A stretch of DNA of 39,422 nt from Rhizobium sp. Q54 (GTDB lineage Bacteria > Pseudomonadota > Alphaproteobacteria > Rhizobiales > Xanthobacteraceae), in the NCBI GenBank assembly GCA_945861265.1, contig CAMAUC010000027.1, positions 1-39,422 of the forward strand. The letters run 5' to 3'. Of the stretch, positions 14,697 through 23,752 are shown piece by piece. Position 1 is the stretch's first letter; each line of letters begins with the position of its first letter. Under the pieces are notes generated by a model, which made no database searches, was not told the DNA's origin, and saw only the letters and a list, made by a program, of their open reading frames with translations. The position numbers were made by a program, and so were the translations under genes.

Positions 14697-16064
14697 TCAG
14701 CCGCAACCGCAGCCTTTGCCGGAATCTGCCTTGGCTTTTTCGTCGGCGCGGCAGCAGGCGGACGTGTCTTGCGCCGCCGTACCGCCACAGCAGGCGCTGG
14801 AGTCCGGCGCGCCGCCTGAGAGGTTGCATACGCCGGTCTCCGGCAAGACCAGTTCGACCCGCTCGGCCGCCGCGCGGTCGCCGGCGATATCGGCGACGAT
14901 CGAGCGAACCTGCTCGTAGCCCGTCAGCATCAGGAAGGTCGGCGCGCGGCCATAAGACTTCATGCCGGCAATGTAGAGACCCGGCTCGGGCTGAGCGAGT
15001 TCGCGCGCGCCATGCGGCCGCACCGTGCCGCAGCTATGGTCGTTGGGATCGATCAGCGGCGCCAATGCCGGCGCGCATTCAAGCGCCGGATCGAGCGCCA
15101 AGCGAAGTTCACGCAGGAATGAGAAGTCCGGCCGGAATCCCGTTGCGACCACCAGTTCATCGACTGTTAATGCTCGACCGCAACAGCCCGAGCCGGTGGC
15201 GACGCGCAATTGCTCGGCAACACTGTCGATGTGCGATACGGCAAAGCCGGTTTCGATCTTGACCTGCCCATCGGCCACCAGCCGCTCAAACGCCGCGCCC
15301 AGTTCGCCGCGCGCCACGAGCTTGTCGTTGGCGCCTCCGCCAAACGCCTTTTTGGGATTGTCCCCGCGCAACAGCCAGATCGGTTCCGTTCCCAGCACTT
15401 CACGCTTGAGCTGGACCAGATCGATCAAGGTGCCGATTGCCGAGTGGCCGCTACCGATCACAGCGACGGTCTTGCCGGCGTAACGCGCGCGGTCGCGGCC
15501 GAGCACATCGGGCATCGCATAAGCGATGTTGGCTGACGCTTCGGTTTCGCCCGCGGCAGTGATGCCGTTGCCGCCCGCCGGATTGGGCGACGACCAGGTA
15601 CCGGAGGCATCGATGACCGCATCGGCGCGCAACGTCTTTGGACCGGCGCCGTTCTGATAGCGGATTTCGAATGGCGCTTGCGCGCGGCCCTTGGTCTTCA
15701 CCTTGTCGAAGCCGACGCGGCTGATCGCGGTGACGCGGCTCGCCGTCTGAATGTGGGTTCGCAGCGCCGTGCGGTTGGCCAGCGGTTCGATGTATTGCGC
15801 CAGCAGTTCGGCGCCGGTCGGGTAAACCTGCGGATCGGGCGAATTCCAACCGGCCGAGGCTAGCAGCCGTTCCGCCGCGCGATCGATATTGTATTCCCAC
15901 GGCGAGAACAGCCGCACATGGCGCCACTGTTCGACCGCATGACCTGCTTTCGGCCCCGCCTCCAGCACGATGGGATTCATGCCGCGCTCAAGGACATGAG
16001 CGGCCGCGGCCAAGCCGACGGGACCCGCGCCGATGATCGCTACGGTTTTCCGCGGTTGCGTCAT
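14697..16064 (-). CDS. FAD-dependent oxidoreductase with cysteine-rich tail
   Basis: The 455-residue product has an N-terminal Rossmann FAD site (VAIIGAGPVGLAAAAHV), a second dinucleotide fold for NAD(P) (VAVIGSGHSAIGT, about 200) and an ATG motif (LVVATGFRPDFSFL), as in flavin monooxygenase-like proteins. The last ~45 residues form a Cys-rich tail with two CC pairs and a terminal GCGCG (7 cysteines), and a further CC pair lies mid-protein (GSGCCGRA), pointing to binding of soft metals or metalloids. An ArsR-type gene lies 54 bases upstream on the same strand, so an arsenic role similar to ArsO-type flavoproteins is plausible but not shown. I chose ATG 16064 because AGGATGGG precedes it at good distance; ATG 16073 is an alternative. 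Confidence 0.75.
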   Translation of the reverse strand: MTQPRKTVAIIGAGPVGLAAAAHVLERGMNPIVLEAGPKAGHAVEQWRHVRLFSPWEYNIDRAAERLLASAGWNSPDPQVYPTGAELLAQYIEPLANRTALRTHIQTASRVTAISRVGFDKVKTKGRAQAPFEIRYQNGAGPKTLRADAVIDASGTWSSPNPAGGNGITAAGETEASANIAYAMPDVLGRDRARYAGKTVAVIGSGHSAIGTLIDLVQLKREVLGTEPIWLLRGDNPKKAFGGGANDKLVARGELGAAFERLVADGQVKIETGFAVSHIDSVAEQLRVATGSGCCGRALTVDELVVATGFRPDFSFLRELRLALDPALECAPALAPLIDPNDHSCGTVRPHGARELAQPEPGLYIAGMKSYGRAPTFLMLTGYEQVRSIVADIAGDRAAAERVELVLPETGVCNLSGGAPDSSACCGGTAAQDTSACCRADEKAKADSGKGCGCG

Positions 16065-16118
16065 TTTACCCATCCTGCTAGAAACTTGGAATATCCACGC
16101 AAATAAAGAGGCCCCGCG

Positions 16119-16460
16119 CTACGCTGCTTTGTCTTTGCCGGCCTTGCCGCGCGCGGGCGCGCAGGCGCCATCGGCGCAGCATTCCGCCACCAGAAAATCG
16201 ACCAGACCGCGCATCACGTCGTAGTCGGTGCGGCAGATCAACGTCGTGGTCTGACGCTCCTGCGTCACCAGACCGACCGTGACCAGCGACTTGAGATGAT
16301 GCGACAAGGTCGAGGCCGCCAGATCGAGCCGGCCCTGCAATTTGCCGACCGGCATGCCGGCGTCGCCAGCGCGCATCAAAGTGCGATAGATTTGCAGGCG
16401 GGTCGGATTGCCCAATGCTTCAAGACGGGCGGCGGCGTCATTGGTTTTCATAGGCCGCAT
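16119..16460 (-). CDS. ArsR-family metalloid-type repressor
   Basis: The 113-residue product is a small winged-helix regulator: LEALGNPTRLQIYRTLMR (about 13-30), recognition region LAASTLSHHLKSLVTVGLV (about 47-65) and a beta wing (RQTTTLICRTDY). Cysteines C94, C95 and C100 near the C-terminus (ECCADGAC) resemble the As(III) site of Acidithiobacillus-type ArsR (two adjacent Cys plus one a few residues later). It probably represses its own unit including the flavoprotein and is released by arsenite or a similar ligand. The start is uncertain: ATG 16460 has a weak GGA upstream; ATG 16451 (MKTND) is the alternative. The frame is open upstream but without a plausible protein. Confidence 0.85.
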   Translation of the reverse strand: MRPMKTNDAAARLEALGNPTRLQIYRTLMRAGDAGMPVGKLQGRLDLAASTLSHHLKSLVTVGLVTQERQTTTLICRTDYDVMRGLVDFLVAECCADGACAPARGKAGKDKAA

Positions 16461-16523
16461 AATTCCACAAGCGGTTCCTAATGTCAACTGTATTTCTAGA
16501 ATTATCGAAATATTGGGGAAATC

Positions 16524-16557
16524 GGAGCCCGCCCTGCGGTGAGGCGGGGCAGGCTCC
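16524..16557 (-). terminator. Possible weak terminator after msrB
   Basis: GGAGCC (16524-16529) pairs with GGCTCC (16552-16557), and the stem continues inward with one mismatch around a 6-base loop. It lies directly after the msrB stop. No clear T tract follows on the minus strand, so termination may be partial and transcripts could run into arsR. Confidence 0.4.
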
Positions 16558-16575
16558 GGATATCTTGCGCGGGCC

Positions 16576-17127
16576 TCAGCTCGCCGAACCCGCCGCCGGC
16601 GCAAACTTCATCGCCACGCCGTTCATGCAATAGCGCAGGCCGGTGGGCTTGGGGCCGTCGTTGAAGACGTGGCCGAGATGGCCATCGCAACGGCTGCAAT
16701 GCACCTCGGTACGGGTCATGAAGAACGACTTGTCGGTGGTCTCGCCGACCGCGTTCGGCAACGGCGCATAGAAGCTCGGCCAGCCGGTGCCGCTCTCGAA
16801 CTTGGTCGCGGCATCGAACAGGGCCAGGTCGCAGCCGGCGCAGGCGAAGGTGCCGGCGCGCTTTTCCTTGTTGAGCGGCGAAGTGCCGGCGCGCTCGGTG
16901 CCGTGCTTGCGCAGCACGTAGAACTGCTCCGGCGACAGCCGCTTCTGCCAGTCGGCGGCGGAGAGAGTCTTGAAGTCAGTCGTGGTGTCGGTTGCTGTTG
17001 TCATGGGTGCTGCCAAAGCTCCTGTCCTGCTGAAAGTCGTGGACCCTGCGAGTGCGCCGAGCGCAATGCCGGCCGTCAAAAAAGTGCGTCGATCGATGCC
17101 ATTGGCGAATATATCAGTGGCGATCAT
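16576..17127 (-). CDS. msrB: Methionine-R-sulfoxide reductase MsrB, Tat-exported
   Basis: The 183-residue product reduces methionine-R-sulfoxide. It begins with a twin-arginine signal (DRRTFLTAG at 12-20, hydrophobic stretch to about 40), so it is probably folded in the cytoplasm and exported. The SelR domain (about 52-178) contains zinc ligands C96/C99 and C144/C147, GWPSF (115-119), HLGHVF and the catalytic RYCMNG (C167). The usual second, resolving Cys is not evident. It follows msrA with a 1-base gap, a clear operon for repair of periplasmic proteins. Confidence 0.93.
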   Translation of the reverse strand: MIATDIFANGIDRRTFLTAGIALGALAGSTTFSRTGALAAPMTTATDTTTDFKTLSAADWQKRLSPEQFYVLRKHGTERAGTSPLNKEKRAGTFACAGCDLALFDAATKFESGTGWPSFYAPLPNAVGETTDKSFFMTRTEVHCSRCDGHLGHVFNDGPKPTGLRYCMNGVAMKFAPAAGSAS

Positions 17128-17128
17128 A

Positions 17129-17737
17129 TCAGCCTTCTCCTTTTTTCGGGCCCCATATCTGCTCCAGCCGCTGATCGCGGCCGCAGTTCCAGCGATAGAA
17201 TTTATATTTGGTCGGGTTCTTCTTGTAGAAATCCTGATGATACTCCTCGGCCGCGTAGAACGACCCGGCGGCGGCGATCTCGGTGTAGATCGGCTTTTTC
17301 AACTCAGCCTCGACCTTCTTCTTCGACGCCTCGGCGAGTGTGTGCTCCTCGTCGTTGCGCACGAAAATCGCGGTGCGGTACTGGTTGCCGTGATCGCAGA
17401 ACTGCGCGTCCTTCACGGTCGGATCGATGCTGCGCCAGTAGAAGTCGAGCAATTGCTGATACGTCACTTTTTTCGGATCGTAAGTGACCTCGACTGCCTC
17501 GGTGTGGCCTGTGCCGCCGGCCGAGACCCGCTCATAACCGGGGTTCGGCACTTTGCCGCCGGTGTAGCCCGACGTCGTCGCCAGTACGCCCGGCACATGA
17601 TCGAAATCGCTCTCGGTGCACCAGAAGCAGCCGCCGGCGAAAGTCGCCACCGCCTTTTCCTGAGCCGCGGCTACTTGCGGCGCGATGGGGGCGGCCACGG
17701 CGAAGAGCAAAGCCAAACCGAGCAACAGACGCCGCAT
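17129..17737 (-). CDS. msrA: Methionine-S-sulfoxide reductase MsrA, secreted
   Basis: The 202-residue product reduces methionine-S-sulfoxide. It has a Sec signal peptide (about 1-25), the catalytic GGCFWC motif (C37), the VSAGGTGHTEAV region, YRTAIF and a C-terminal YRWNCG cysteine that can act as resolving residue. I set the start at ATG 17737 because a strong GGGAGGA lies 5-7 bases upstream and the signal peptide begins there; the open frame continues 19 codons upstream without support. With Tat-exported MsrB directly downstream it forms a periplasmic msrAB repair pair. Confidence 0.94.
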   Translation of the reverse strand: MRRLLLGLALLFAVAAPIAPQVAAAQEKAVATFAGGCFWCTESDFDHVPGVLATTSGYTGGKVPNPGYERVSAGGTGHTEAVEVTYDPKKVTYQQLLDFYWRSIDPTVKDAQFCDHGNQYRTAIFVRNDEEHTLAEASKKKVEAELKKPIYTEIAAAGSFYAAEEYHQDFYKKNPTKYKFYRWNCGRDQRLEQIWGPKKGEG

Positions 17738-17903
17738 GCGATCCTCCCGAATTTTCCCTGACCCCCAGATAAGGCTTCCCCGTCGAATAGCCACTCAATT
17801 TGGCATCACGCTTATGCGAGCAAACCCCTCCCCGCGTTCACGAATCCGGCTTGCCCGCAGCCCTCGCCCTGCCTAGTGTCGCCCTGAAATAGCGAGGAAT
17901 TGC

Positions 17904-18749
<846 letters not shown>

Positions 18750-18770
18750 CGCGAACGTCGATTCACACTC

Positions 18771-18844
18771 CGTTCGTTCCCGCGAAAGCGGGAATCCAGT
18801 TCTTTAGCCAAAGCACTGGGTCCCCGCTTTCGCGGGGACGAACG
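18771..18844. repeat. Imperfect palindromic intergenic repeat
   Basis: Two arms of about 30 bases (18771-18800 and 18815-18844) are inverted copies with few mismatches: CGTTCGTTCCCGCGAAAGCG pairs with its counterpart ending GGGGACGAACG. This looks like the dispersed CGCGAAAGCGGG family I associate with Bradyrhizobium relatives. It lies 21 bases after the MoxR stop and may fold as a transcript-end hairpin. Confidence 0.7.
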
Positions 18845-19138
18845 GCAAATTGACTTATTCAATTTTCAAACAGCCGCCTTCGCGAAGGCGCTTCGGTGCG
18901 GCAAGCGCGCGACTCATCGCCCGTATTGTTTGCGGCCCCGGGCAAGCCGACCTCTGATTTTCTTGTCCCTCAAGTATTCGTGGGTGTGGCGCGCCAAGCG
19001 ACGCTCCATTATTTCCGTGTGTGAGCGCTCTGTTGCCAAAGCGCCCGAGCCGGCGGCGATGGCCGCCAGCCGCGCCTTGTCGCGCGCTGGGACAAGCTGG
19101 AGGTCTTCTACGTAGCGCGCAGGAATACCGTTATCAGC
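18845..19138 (-). pseudogene. Possible coding remnant between MoxR and lipoprotein genes
   Basis: I see no clear gene in this stretch. On the minus strand a frame is open from just after the lipoprotein stop (19138) to a TGA at 18916-18914 and reads like protein (for example VEDLQLVPARDKARLAAIAA and ERRLARHTHEYLRDKKIRGR), but its only ATG (19009) would give 31 residues. It may be the 3' end of a lost gene. Its tail (18911-18949) resembles 472-511, which suggests a dispersed element. A plus-strand frame over the same bases seems a shadow. Confidence 0.3.
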
Positions 19139-20023
19139 TCAGTCGGCCGCCGGGGTGTCGTCGGAATCCGCCGGCGCGTCGCCGGCCGGCTTTCTCGCCG
19201 CCCGCGGTTTCGCAGCAGGCTTCGGCTTGGCTTCGGGTTTGGCCTCGGGCTTGGCAGCCGCGGTGCGCGCCGCCGCTGACGGCTTGGCCGGCTTCTCGTC
19301 AATGCCGGGCGCGGCTTCGCTCGACGCCTCGGCGTCGCCGCCGAACCAGCCCTGCGCTTTGCCGAAGGCGATGATCTTGTCGCCGGCGCCGCGGCCGATG
19401 CGGCGCGCGGCTAATTCGACATCGGGTGACAGTTTTTCCGGCGCGGCCTTGTTGGAGGCGAGCGCCTCGGCGACGAGACTGTTGAACGCGGCCGCCTGCT
19501 TGCCGGCGGCCGGCTTGCCGCCGGACGGTTCGGCGGTGAACGCCGACAACTGCTTCTTGCCGAAACTGGAGAAGCTCGACAGCGATATATCGGCGATCAC
19601 GCCGCTCTTGCCGCCGCCGATGCCGGCATCGTTCTTCTTGGCCGACGCATCGGACGGCCGCAGCTTGCCGGAGACCAGCACGGTGCTCTCGGCGAGCGAG
19701 AGGCCCTCCTCGCTGCCCGGCTCGGCGTCGAGGCCGGCTTCGCGCAAGGTGGCGACGACGGTGGCGACGACCTCGTCGGTGACGCGCTCGACCGTGCGCT
19801 GCTTGCGTTCGAATGTCGGAAAGGCGCCGATCTTGCGCTCAAGCCGCGTGGTGAAGGCGCGGTCGAGCACCTGCACGTCCGGCGAAATCGAGAAATCGGT
19901 GACCACGACCACTTTCGGGCGCGGCGAGGAGCCGCCGCCGCCGAGGACGGACGATTGGGTGAGCGTGGATTCGGCGCAGCCCGCCAGCAGGAACGCCGTG
20001 GCGCAAAGAGCGATCAGTCGCAT
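19139..20023 (-). CDS. DUF4410-like lipoprotein
   Basis: The 294-residue product has a lipoprotein signal (lipobox LLAGC, Cys16) and should be anchored to a membrane facing the periplasm. The domain at about 37-215 has VVVTDF, RLERKIG, LREAGLDAE, VLVSGKLRP and AEALASNK segments that resemble DUF4410, a family of unknown function. From about 235 the protein becomes a low-complexity Ala/Pro/Lys tail (for example PEAKPEAKPKPAAKPRAARK), probably unstructured. It follows the MipA-like gene by 38 bases on the same strand, so they are probably co-transcribed; both are envelope proteins. Confidence 0.75.
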   Translation of the reverse strand: MRLIALCATAFLLAGCAESTLTQSSVLGGGGSSPRPKVVVVTDFSISPDVQVLDRAFTTRLERKIGAFPTFERKQRTVERVTDEVVATVVATLREAGLDAEPGSEEGLSLAESTVLVSGKLRPSDASAKKNDAGIGGGKSGVIADISLSSFSSFGKKQLSAFTAEPSGGKPAAGKQAAAFNSLVAEALASNKAAPEKLSPDVELAARRIGRGAGDKIIAFGKAQGWFGGDAEASSEAAPGIDEKPAKPSAAARTAAAKPEAKPEAKPKPAAKPRAARKPAGDAPADSDDTPAAD

Positions 20024-20061
20024 GGGAAAGACTCAGGCTGGAGACCAGTTCTGAGTGTCTA

Positions 20062-20919
20062 TTACCACAATGCCGGAATATTGAAGGAATAAGTCAGACC
20101 GGTGCCGACCACCACCTGATCGCGCTTGCCACGCAGGGAGACCAGGGGCGAATTGGCGACATCGCCGGTCAGGCGCTCATATTCGATGAACACGTTGCTC
20201 GACCATTGCGGGGTCCAGGCATAGAGCGCCTGCGCGCCCGCGCCATAGGAGCGCAGGCCGCCGCGCGCGTCATAGACCGGCAGGCCGGAGGCGACCGACT
20301 GCGTTGGCGTCACGCTGAAATAAGGACTGACGGCGGCACCGCTCGACGCGGTCAAACGCGGGCCGGCCGAGAGCGTGAGTTGCCTGGTGACCGGCATGAC
20401 GACATCGGCGGACAGATCAGCGACGACGCCTTTATGGCCGCCAATGCCCTGACGCAGTTCGGCGCGCGTGCGCAGCCAATCGGTAGCCCAGTATTCGCCG
20501 AAGATACCGAGCTCGACGGTCCAGTTAACGTCGCCGAGGCCGCGCAGATCGCTGGAGTCGCTTTCCTTGCGCTGCATCCTGAGCTTGGCGGTCGGACCGA
20601 TCTTGACCGGGCCCTGATCGAAAAGGGCGATGCTGGCGCCGTCGCGCGGACTGCGGAATTTCTCAGGCGTGCCGGCCTTGCGAATGCGGAAAACCGGGAC
20701 CGGGCGCAGCCGAAAGCTGTCATCGCCTTCAAACTTCGGCCCCAGGCGCGCCTCGGCGCCAAGAGTGATGACCCATTCGGAGGTCGGCGTCGGCACCAGA
20801 TACTGCGAGGTCGAGCGCGGCGCGGGTTGCGCGACGTCGGCGGCCTTGGCCGGCAAGAGCGAGGTCAGACCAACACCCGCAACCGCCATCACCAACGCAA
20901 CGGACTGATTTTTCGTCAT
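20062..20919 (-). CDS. MipA/OmpV-family outer-membrane protein
   Basis: The 285-residue product has a signal peptide (about 1-27, ending PAKAAD). It then shows alternating beta-strand patterns and family features: WVITLGAEARLGPKFEGDD, RPVPVFRIRK, LGDVNWTVELGIFGEYW, LRQGIGGHKG and a C-terminal aromatic strand ending YSFNIPALW. MipA/OmpV proteins are small outer-membrane barrels; some scaffold peptidoglycan enzymes. Start ATG 20919 gives a normal signal peptide. The gene is upstream of the lipoprotein gene and downstream of an oxidoreductase, all on the minus strand. Confidence 0.88.
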   Translation of the reverse strand: MTKNQSVALVMAVAGVGLTSLLPAKAADVAQPAPRSTSQYLVPTPTSEWVITLGAEARLGPKFEGDDSFRLRPVPVFRIRKAGTPEKFRSPRDGASIALFDQGPVKIGPTAKLRMQRKESDSSDLRGLGDVNWTVELGIFGEYWATDWLRTRAELRQGIGGHKGVVADLSADVVMPVTRQLTLSAGPRLTASSGAAVSPYFSVTPTQSVASGLPVYDARGGLRSYGAGAQALYAWTPQWSSNVFIEYERLTGDVANSPLVSLRGKRDQVVVGTGLTYSFNIPALW

Positions 20920-20986
20920 TCGCCAAGCGCCCCACTCGTGTGTTCGAGCTTTCTTTATACCCCAAGATTCTTGAATTGCATCAAGC

Positions 20987-22564
20987 TCAGCCTGGCGGAA
21001 CAGGTTCTATTTTGTCGTTTTTTCCAAGGCGTGTCTTCTTGGTGTCGCCGGTTTTCCCGCGCTTGCCGCGGTTCCGGCGCCGCTCCGGCTCACCCGGCGG
21101 CGGCTCGCCGGCCGGCAGAACCTTGGGCTCGGCCGGCGTGTCCGGAACCGGCGCCGCCGCCAGTTCGGCGGGCGATGGCAAAACCGGCACGACCACCGGC
21201 CCGCCTAATTTGAGCGCTTCTTCCTGCGCCTTCTGCCGCGCGGCTTTGGCGAGGCGGCGCCGTTCGCGGCTGCGCGACAGGACGGCCTTCGCCTCGTCTA
21301 CCAGACTGCGGCCCCAGTACAGCCCCTGCGCAATAGCGCGGCCCAACCGTCCGCCGGCCCAGACCAGTTCGTAGGGCGCAAACAGCCGCCAGGTCTGGTC
21401 GCCGTCGACGATGCCGCGCGCCACCAGGTCGCCCGCCATCGCTGTGGTGTTGAGGCCATGGCCGCCGAAGCCGCTGGCCAGCCAGACGCCGTCCGAGACT
21501 GCGCCAATCTGCGGCATGCGATGGATGGTGCGCCCCAAGGTGCCGCGCCACAGATGCGCGACCTCGACCGCGCCGAGATCGGGATAATTGCGTTTGATGT
21601 CGTCGACCAGCGCGGCCTTGAAGCGCTGCGGGTCGGCCTGCCAGACGCGCATGCGGCCGGACCACTGCAAGCGGTTGTCGCCGACGATGCGGTAGTGATT
21701 GTCGGCCCGGTTGGTGTCGCTGATCGCGCCGCGATAGCGCACCAACTCGTGCAGTTGCGGCCCGAGCGGTTCGGTCACCATCACGAAGGTCGTCACCGGC
21801 AGCAAGGTCGCCGCGATGTCCGGCATCAGCGCGCCGAGTTGCACATTACCGGCCAGCACGACATGGGCGGCGCGCACGCGGCCCTGCGGTGTGACGATGC
21901 GCTTGCGCACGCCGGCCGGATCGATCGACAGCGCCGGCGTGTCCTCGAAAATGCGCGCGCCGGCCTTTTCGGCAAGCGCGGCGAGGCCGAGCGCATAATT
22001 GAGCGGATGAATGTGGAAGGCGTTGCGGAATTGCACGGCGTTGAAATAGCGATCGTTGGCAAGCTGCGCCCGCACCTGCGCCGTCGTCCACATTTCGGCG
22101 TCGGCGCCGATCCAGCGCAAGCGCTCGACCGCGGCGCGCGTCGCGTCGGCATGGTCGGCCTTGTCGACATGCAGCCAGCCGTTGGTCATGGCTATGCCGG
22201 GCAGCTTGTTGTCGTCGATGGTGTGGCGGACGTAGTTTAGTCCCTGCTCTGCCAGCGCCCAGAGCTGCTTGGTGTGATCGAGGCCGACGCGCTCGATCAT
22301 CGCGTCGATGCTTTCGGAATACCCCGGCAGCACGAAACCGGTATTGCGGCCGGAGGCGGCCGAGGCGACGCTCGCGCCCTCCAGTACCGCCACCGACCAG
22401 CCGCGCCGCGCGACTTCGCGCGCCACGGTCAGGCCGGCCAGCCCGGCGCCGATCACGCAGACGTCGGTGTCGAGGTCGAAGGCGAGTCGCTCACGCGCCG
22501 GGCTTGCAACCCGCGTCGCCTCGTACCAGGTCGGCGCTGTGGTCGTGTCTTGCGTCATCGCCAT
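20987..22564 (-). CDS. DAO-type FAD oxidoreductase with basic tail
   Basis: The 525-residue product is a D-amino-acid-oxidase-superfamily flavoenzyme: FAD-binding VIGAGLAGLTVARE (38-51), EGASVASAASGRNTGFV after the first helix, and the C-terminal FAD-contact segment ASGFGGHGLNTTAMAGDLVA (about 390). The type resembles gamma-glutamylputrescine oxidase (PuuB)-like enzymes, but the substrate cannot be told from sequence. The last ~90 residues are a Pro/Lys/Arg-rich tail unusual for the family and likely disordered. ATG 22564 and 22558 are both possible starts. It is divergent from the SixA-type gene. Confidence 0.82.
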   Translation of the reverse strand: MAMTQDTTTAPTWYEATRVASPARERLAFDLDTDVCVIGAGLAGLTVAREVARRGWSVAVLEGASVASAASGRNTGFVLPGYSESIDAMIERVGLDHTKQLWALAEQGLNYVRHTIDDNKLPGIAMTNGWLHVDKADHADATRAAVERLRWIGADAEMWTTAQVRAQLANDRYFNAVQFRNAFHIHPLNYALGLAALAEKAGARIFEDTPALSIDPAGVRKRIVTPQGRVRAAHVVLAGNVQLGALMPDIAATLLPVTTFVMVTEPLGPQLHELVRYRGAISDTNRADNHYRIVGDNRLQWSGRMRVWQADPQRFKAALVDDIKRNYPDLGAVEVAHLWRGTLGRTIHRMPQIGAVSDGVWLASGFGGHGLNTTAMAGDLVARGIVDGDQTWRLFAPYELVWAGGRLGRAIAQGLYWGRSLVDEAKAVLSRSRERRRLAKAARQKAQEEALKLGGPVVVPVLPSPAELAAAPVPDTPAEPKVLPAGEPPPGEPERRRNRGKRGKTGDTKKTRLGKNDKIEPVPPG

Positions 22565-22661
22565 CCGTTGCTTGCGCCATAAAGCAGCGCGACACCCATG
22601 TTAGTGTGCCGCATAATCTGTAACCATAACCCGTGGCCCTTCCTACACGCGAATCGCAACC

Positions 22662-23189
22662 ATGCGCCGACTTTTGCTGCTCAGGCATGCCAAGACCGAA
22701 GGCCACGAGCCGGGCCGGGATGACCGTGCCCGCGTTCTGATTGAGCGCGGCCGCGCCGATGCCGCCCGGATCGGCGCCTATATGGCCAGCCACGGACTGA
22801 CGCCGGACCGCGTCATCGTGTCGCCGGCGGCCCGCTGCCAGGAAACCTGGACGCCGATGGCCGCCGCCATGCGCCCGGCGCCCGCCGTCTCGACGCTGGA
22901 GCAGATCTACGACGCCACGCCGCAGGATATCGTCGCCGCCGTCCTCGATGCACCGGCGGAGGCCACCGCGCTGCTGATCGTCGGCCACAATCCCGGCCTG
23001 CACGAAGTGGCCCTGCTGCTGATCGCCTCCGGCAATATCGACGCGCGCGAAAGCCTGCGCGAGCAACTGCCGACATCCGGGCTCATCGTTATCGACTTTG
23101 CCTTCGACGACTGGCGCGACCTTCATCCGCGATGCGGCCGGCTGGAACGCTTCGTCACGCCGCGTTCGCTCGAGGCCGCGACACGGTAG
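22662..23189 (+). CDS. SixA-type histidine phosphatase
   Basis: The 175-residue product belongs to the histidine phosphatase superfamily: N-terminal LLLLRHAKTE with catalytic H9 and the second histidine in VGHNPGLHE (H109). The compact size and lack of an extra cap fit the SixA group, which removes phosphate from phosphohistidine, for example on the histidine-containing phosphotransfer domain of ArcB in E. coli or on Npr proteins. The target here is unknown. It lies 69 bases before the universal stress protein gene on the same strand. Confidence 0.88.
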   Translation: MRRLLLLRHAKTEGHEPGRDDRARVLIERGRADAARIGAYMASHGLTPDRVIVSPAARCQETWTPMAAAMRPAPAVSTLEQIYDATPQDIVAAVLDAPAEATALLIVGHNPGLHEVALLLIASGNIDARESLREQLPTSGLIVIDFAFDDWRDLHPRCGRLERFVTPRSLEAATR

Positions 23190-23258
23190 TGCACGTCGCG
23201 ACGGCGGCGGCAAAATGTGGGATGATCCGTCGGGCTGTCGGGCAACGGGAGCATGGCC

Positions 23259-23690
23259 ATGTACAGACACATTCTGGTGCCGGTCGATCTGGCCGATACC
23301 GATCTGGCAAAGCCGGCGATCGAAACCGCGATCGAGATGGCGCGCACCTGCGGCGGCACGGTGCGGCTGGTCAATGTGCAGCCGCTGACGCCGGTGATGC
23401 TGGCGGAATATGTGCCGCCTGATTTCGAGGCGCAGCAGCGCCGCTCGTCGGAATATGCACTCGGCCTCATCGCCGGCGAATGCGGCCTCGACCGCGCACA
23501 TGTTTCATACACAGTGCGCAGCGGCGGCATCTATCACGAGGTGCTGGAAGAGGCGAAGGCGATCGACGCCGATCTGATCGTCATGAGTTCGCACCGCCCG
23601 GCGATGCGCACTTATTTCCTCGGCTCCAATGCCGGGCATGTCGTGCGTTACGCGAAATGCTCGGTGCTGGTGGTGCGCAACAAGATGTAA
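23259..23690 (+). CDS. Universal stress protein (UspA family)
   Basis: The 143-residue product has the UspA fold pattern: YRHILVPVDLADTD at the start, VRLVNVQP, ADLIVMSSHRP and the nucleotide-site segment GSNAGHVVRYAKCSVLVVR at the end. Such proteins bind ATP and help survival under stress. ATG 23259 is chosen because GGGAG lies 7 bases before it; ATG 23253 (two codons earlier) is possible but too close to that site. A dispersed palindromic repeat lies just after the stop. Confidence 0.9.
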   Translation: MYRHILVPVDLADTDLAKPAIETAIEMARTCGGTVRLVNVQPLTPVMLAEYVPPDFEAQQRRSSEYALGLIAGECGLDRAHVSYTVRSGGIYHEVLEEAKAIDADLIVMSSHRPAMRTYFLGSNAGHVVRYAKCSVLVVRNKM

Positions 23691-23701
23691 TATTTTTGTT
23701 T

Positions 23702-23752
23702 GAGCATGATCTTATCCGAAAACCGGTTCCCACTTTTCGGGATCATGCTCTA
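23702..23752 (-). repeat. Dispersed palindromic repeat, copy 2
   Basis: The core 23702-23750, read on the minus strand, starts GAGCATGATCC and ends GATCATGCTC, matching 1076-1124 at 44 of 49 positions. As in copy 1, the element begins with CTAG, so the stop codon (TAG) of the gene read into it falls in its edge. Between the convergent UspA and PH-like genes it could act as a bidirectional transcript end. Confidence 0.75.

Noticed and set aside
18930-19115. Plus-strand 61-codon frame
   Set aside because: Composition is not protein-like and the opposite strand frame is better.
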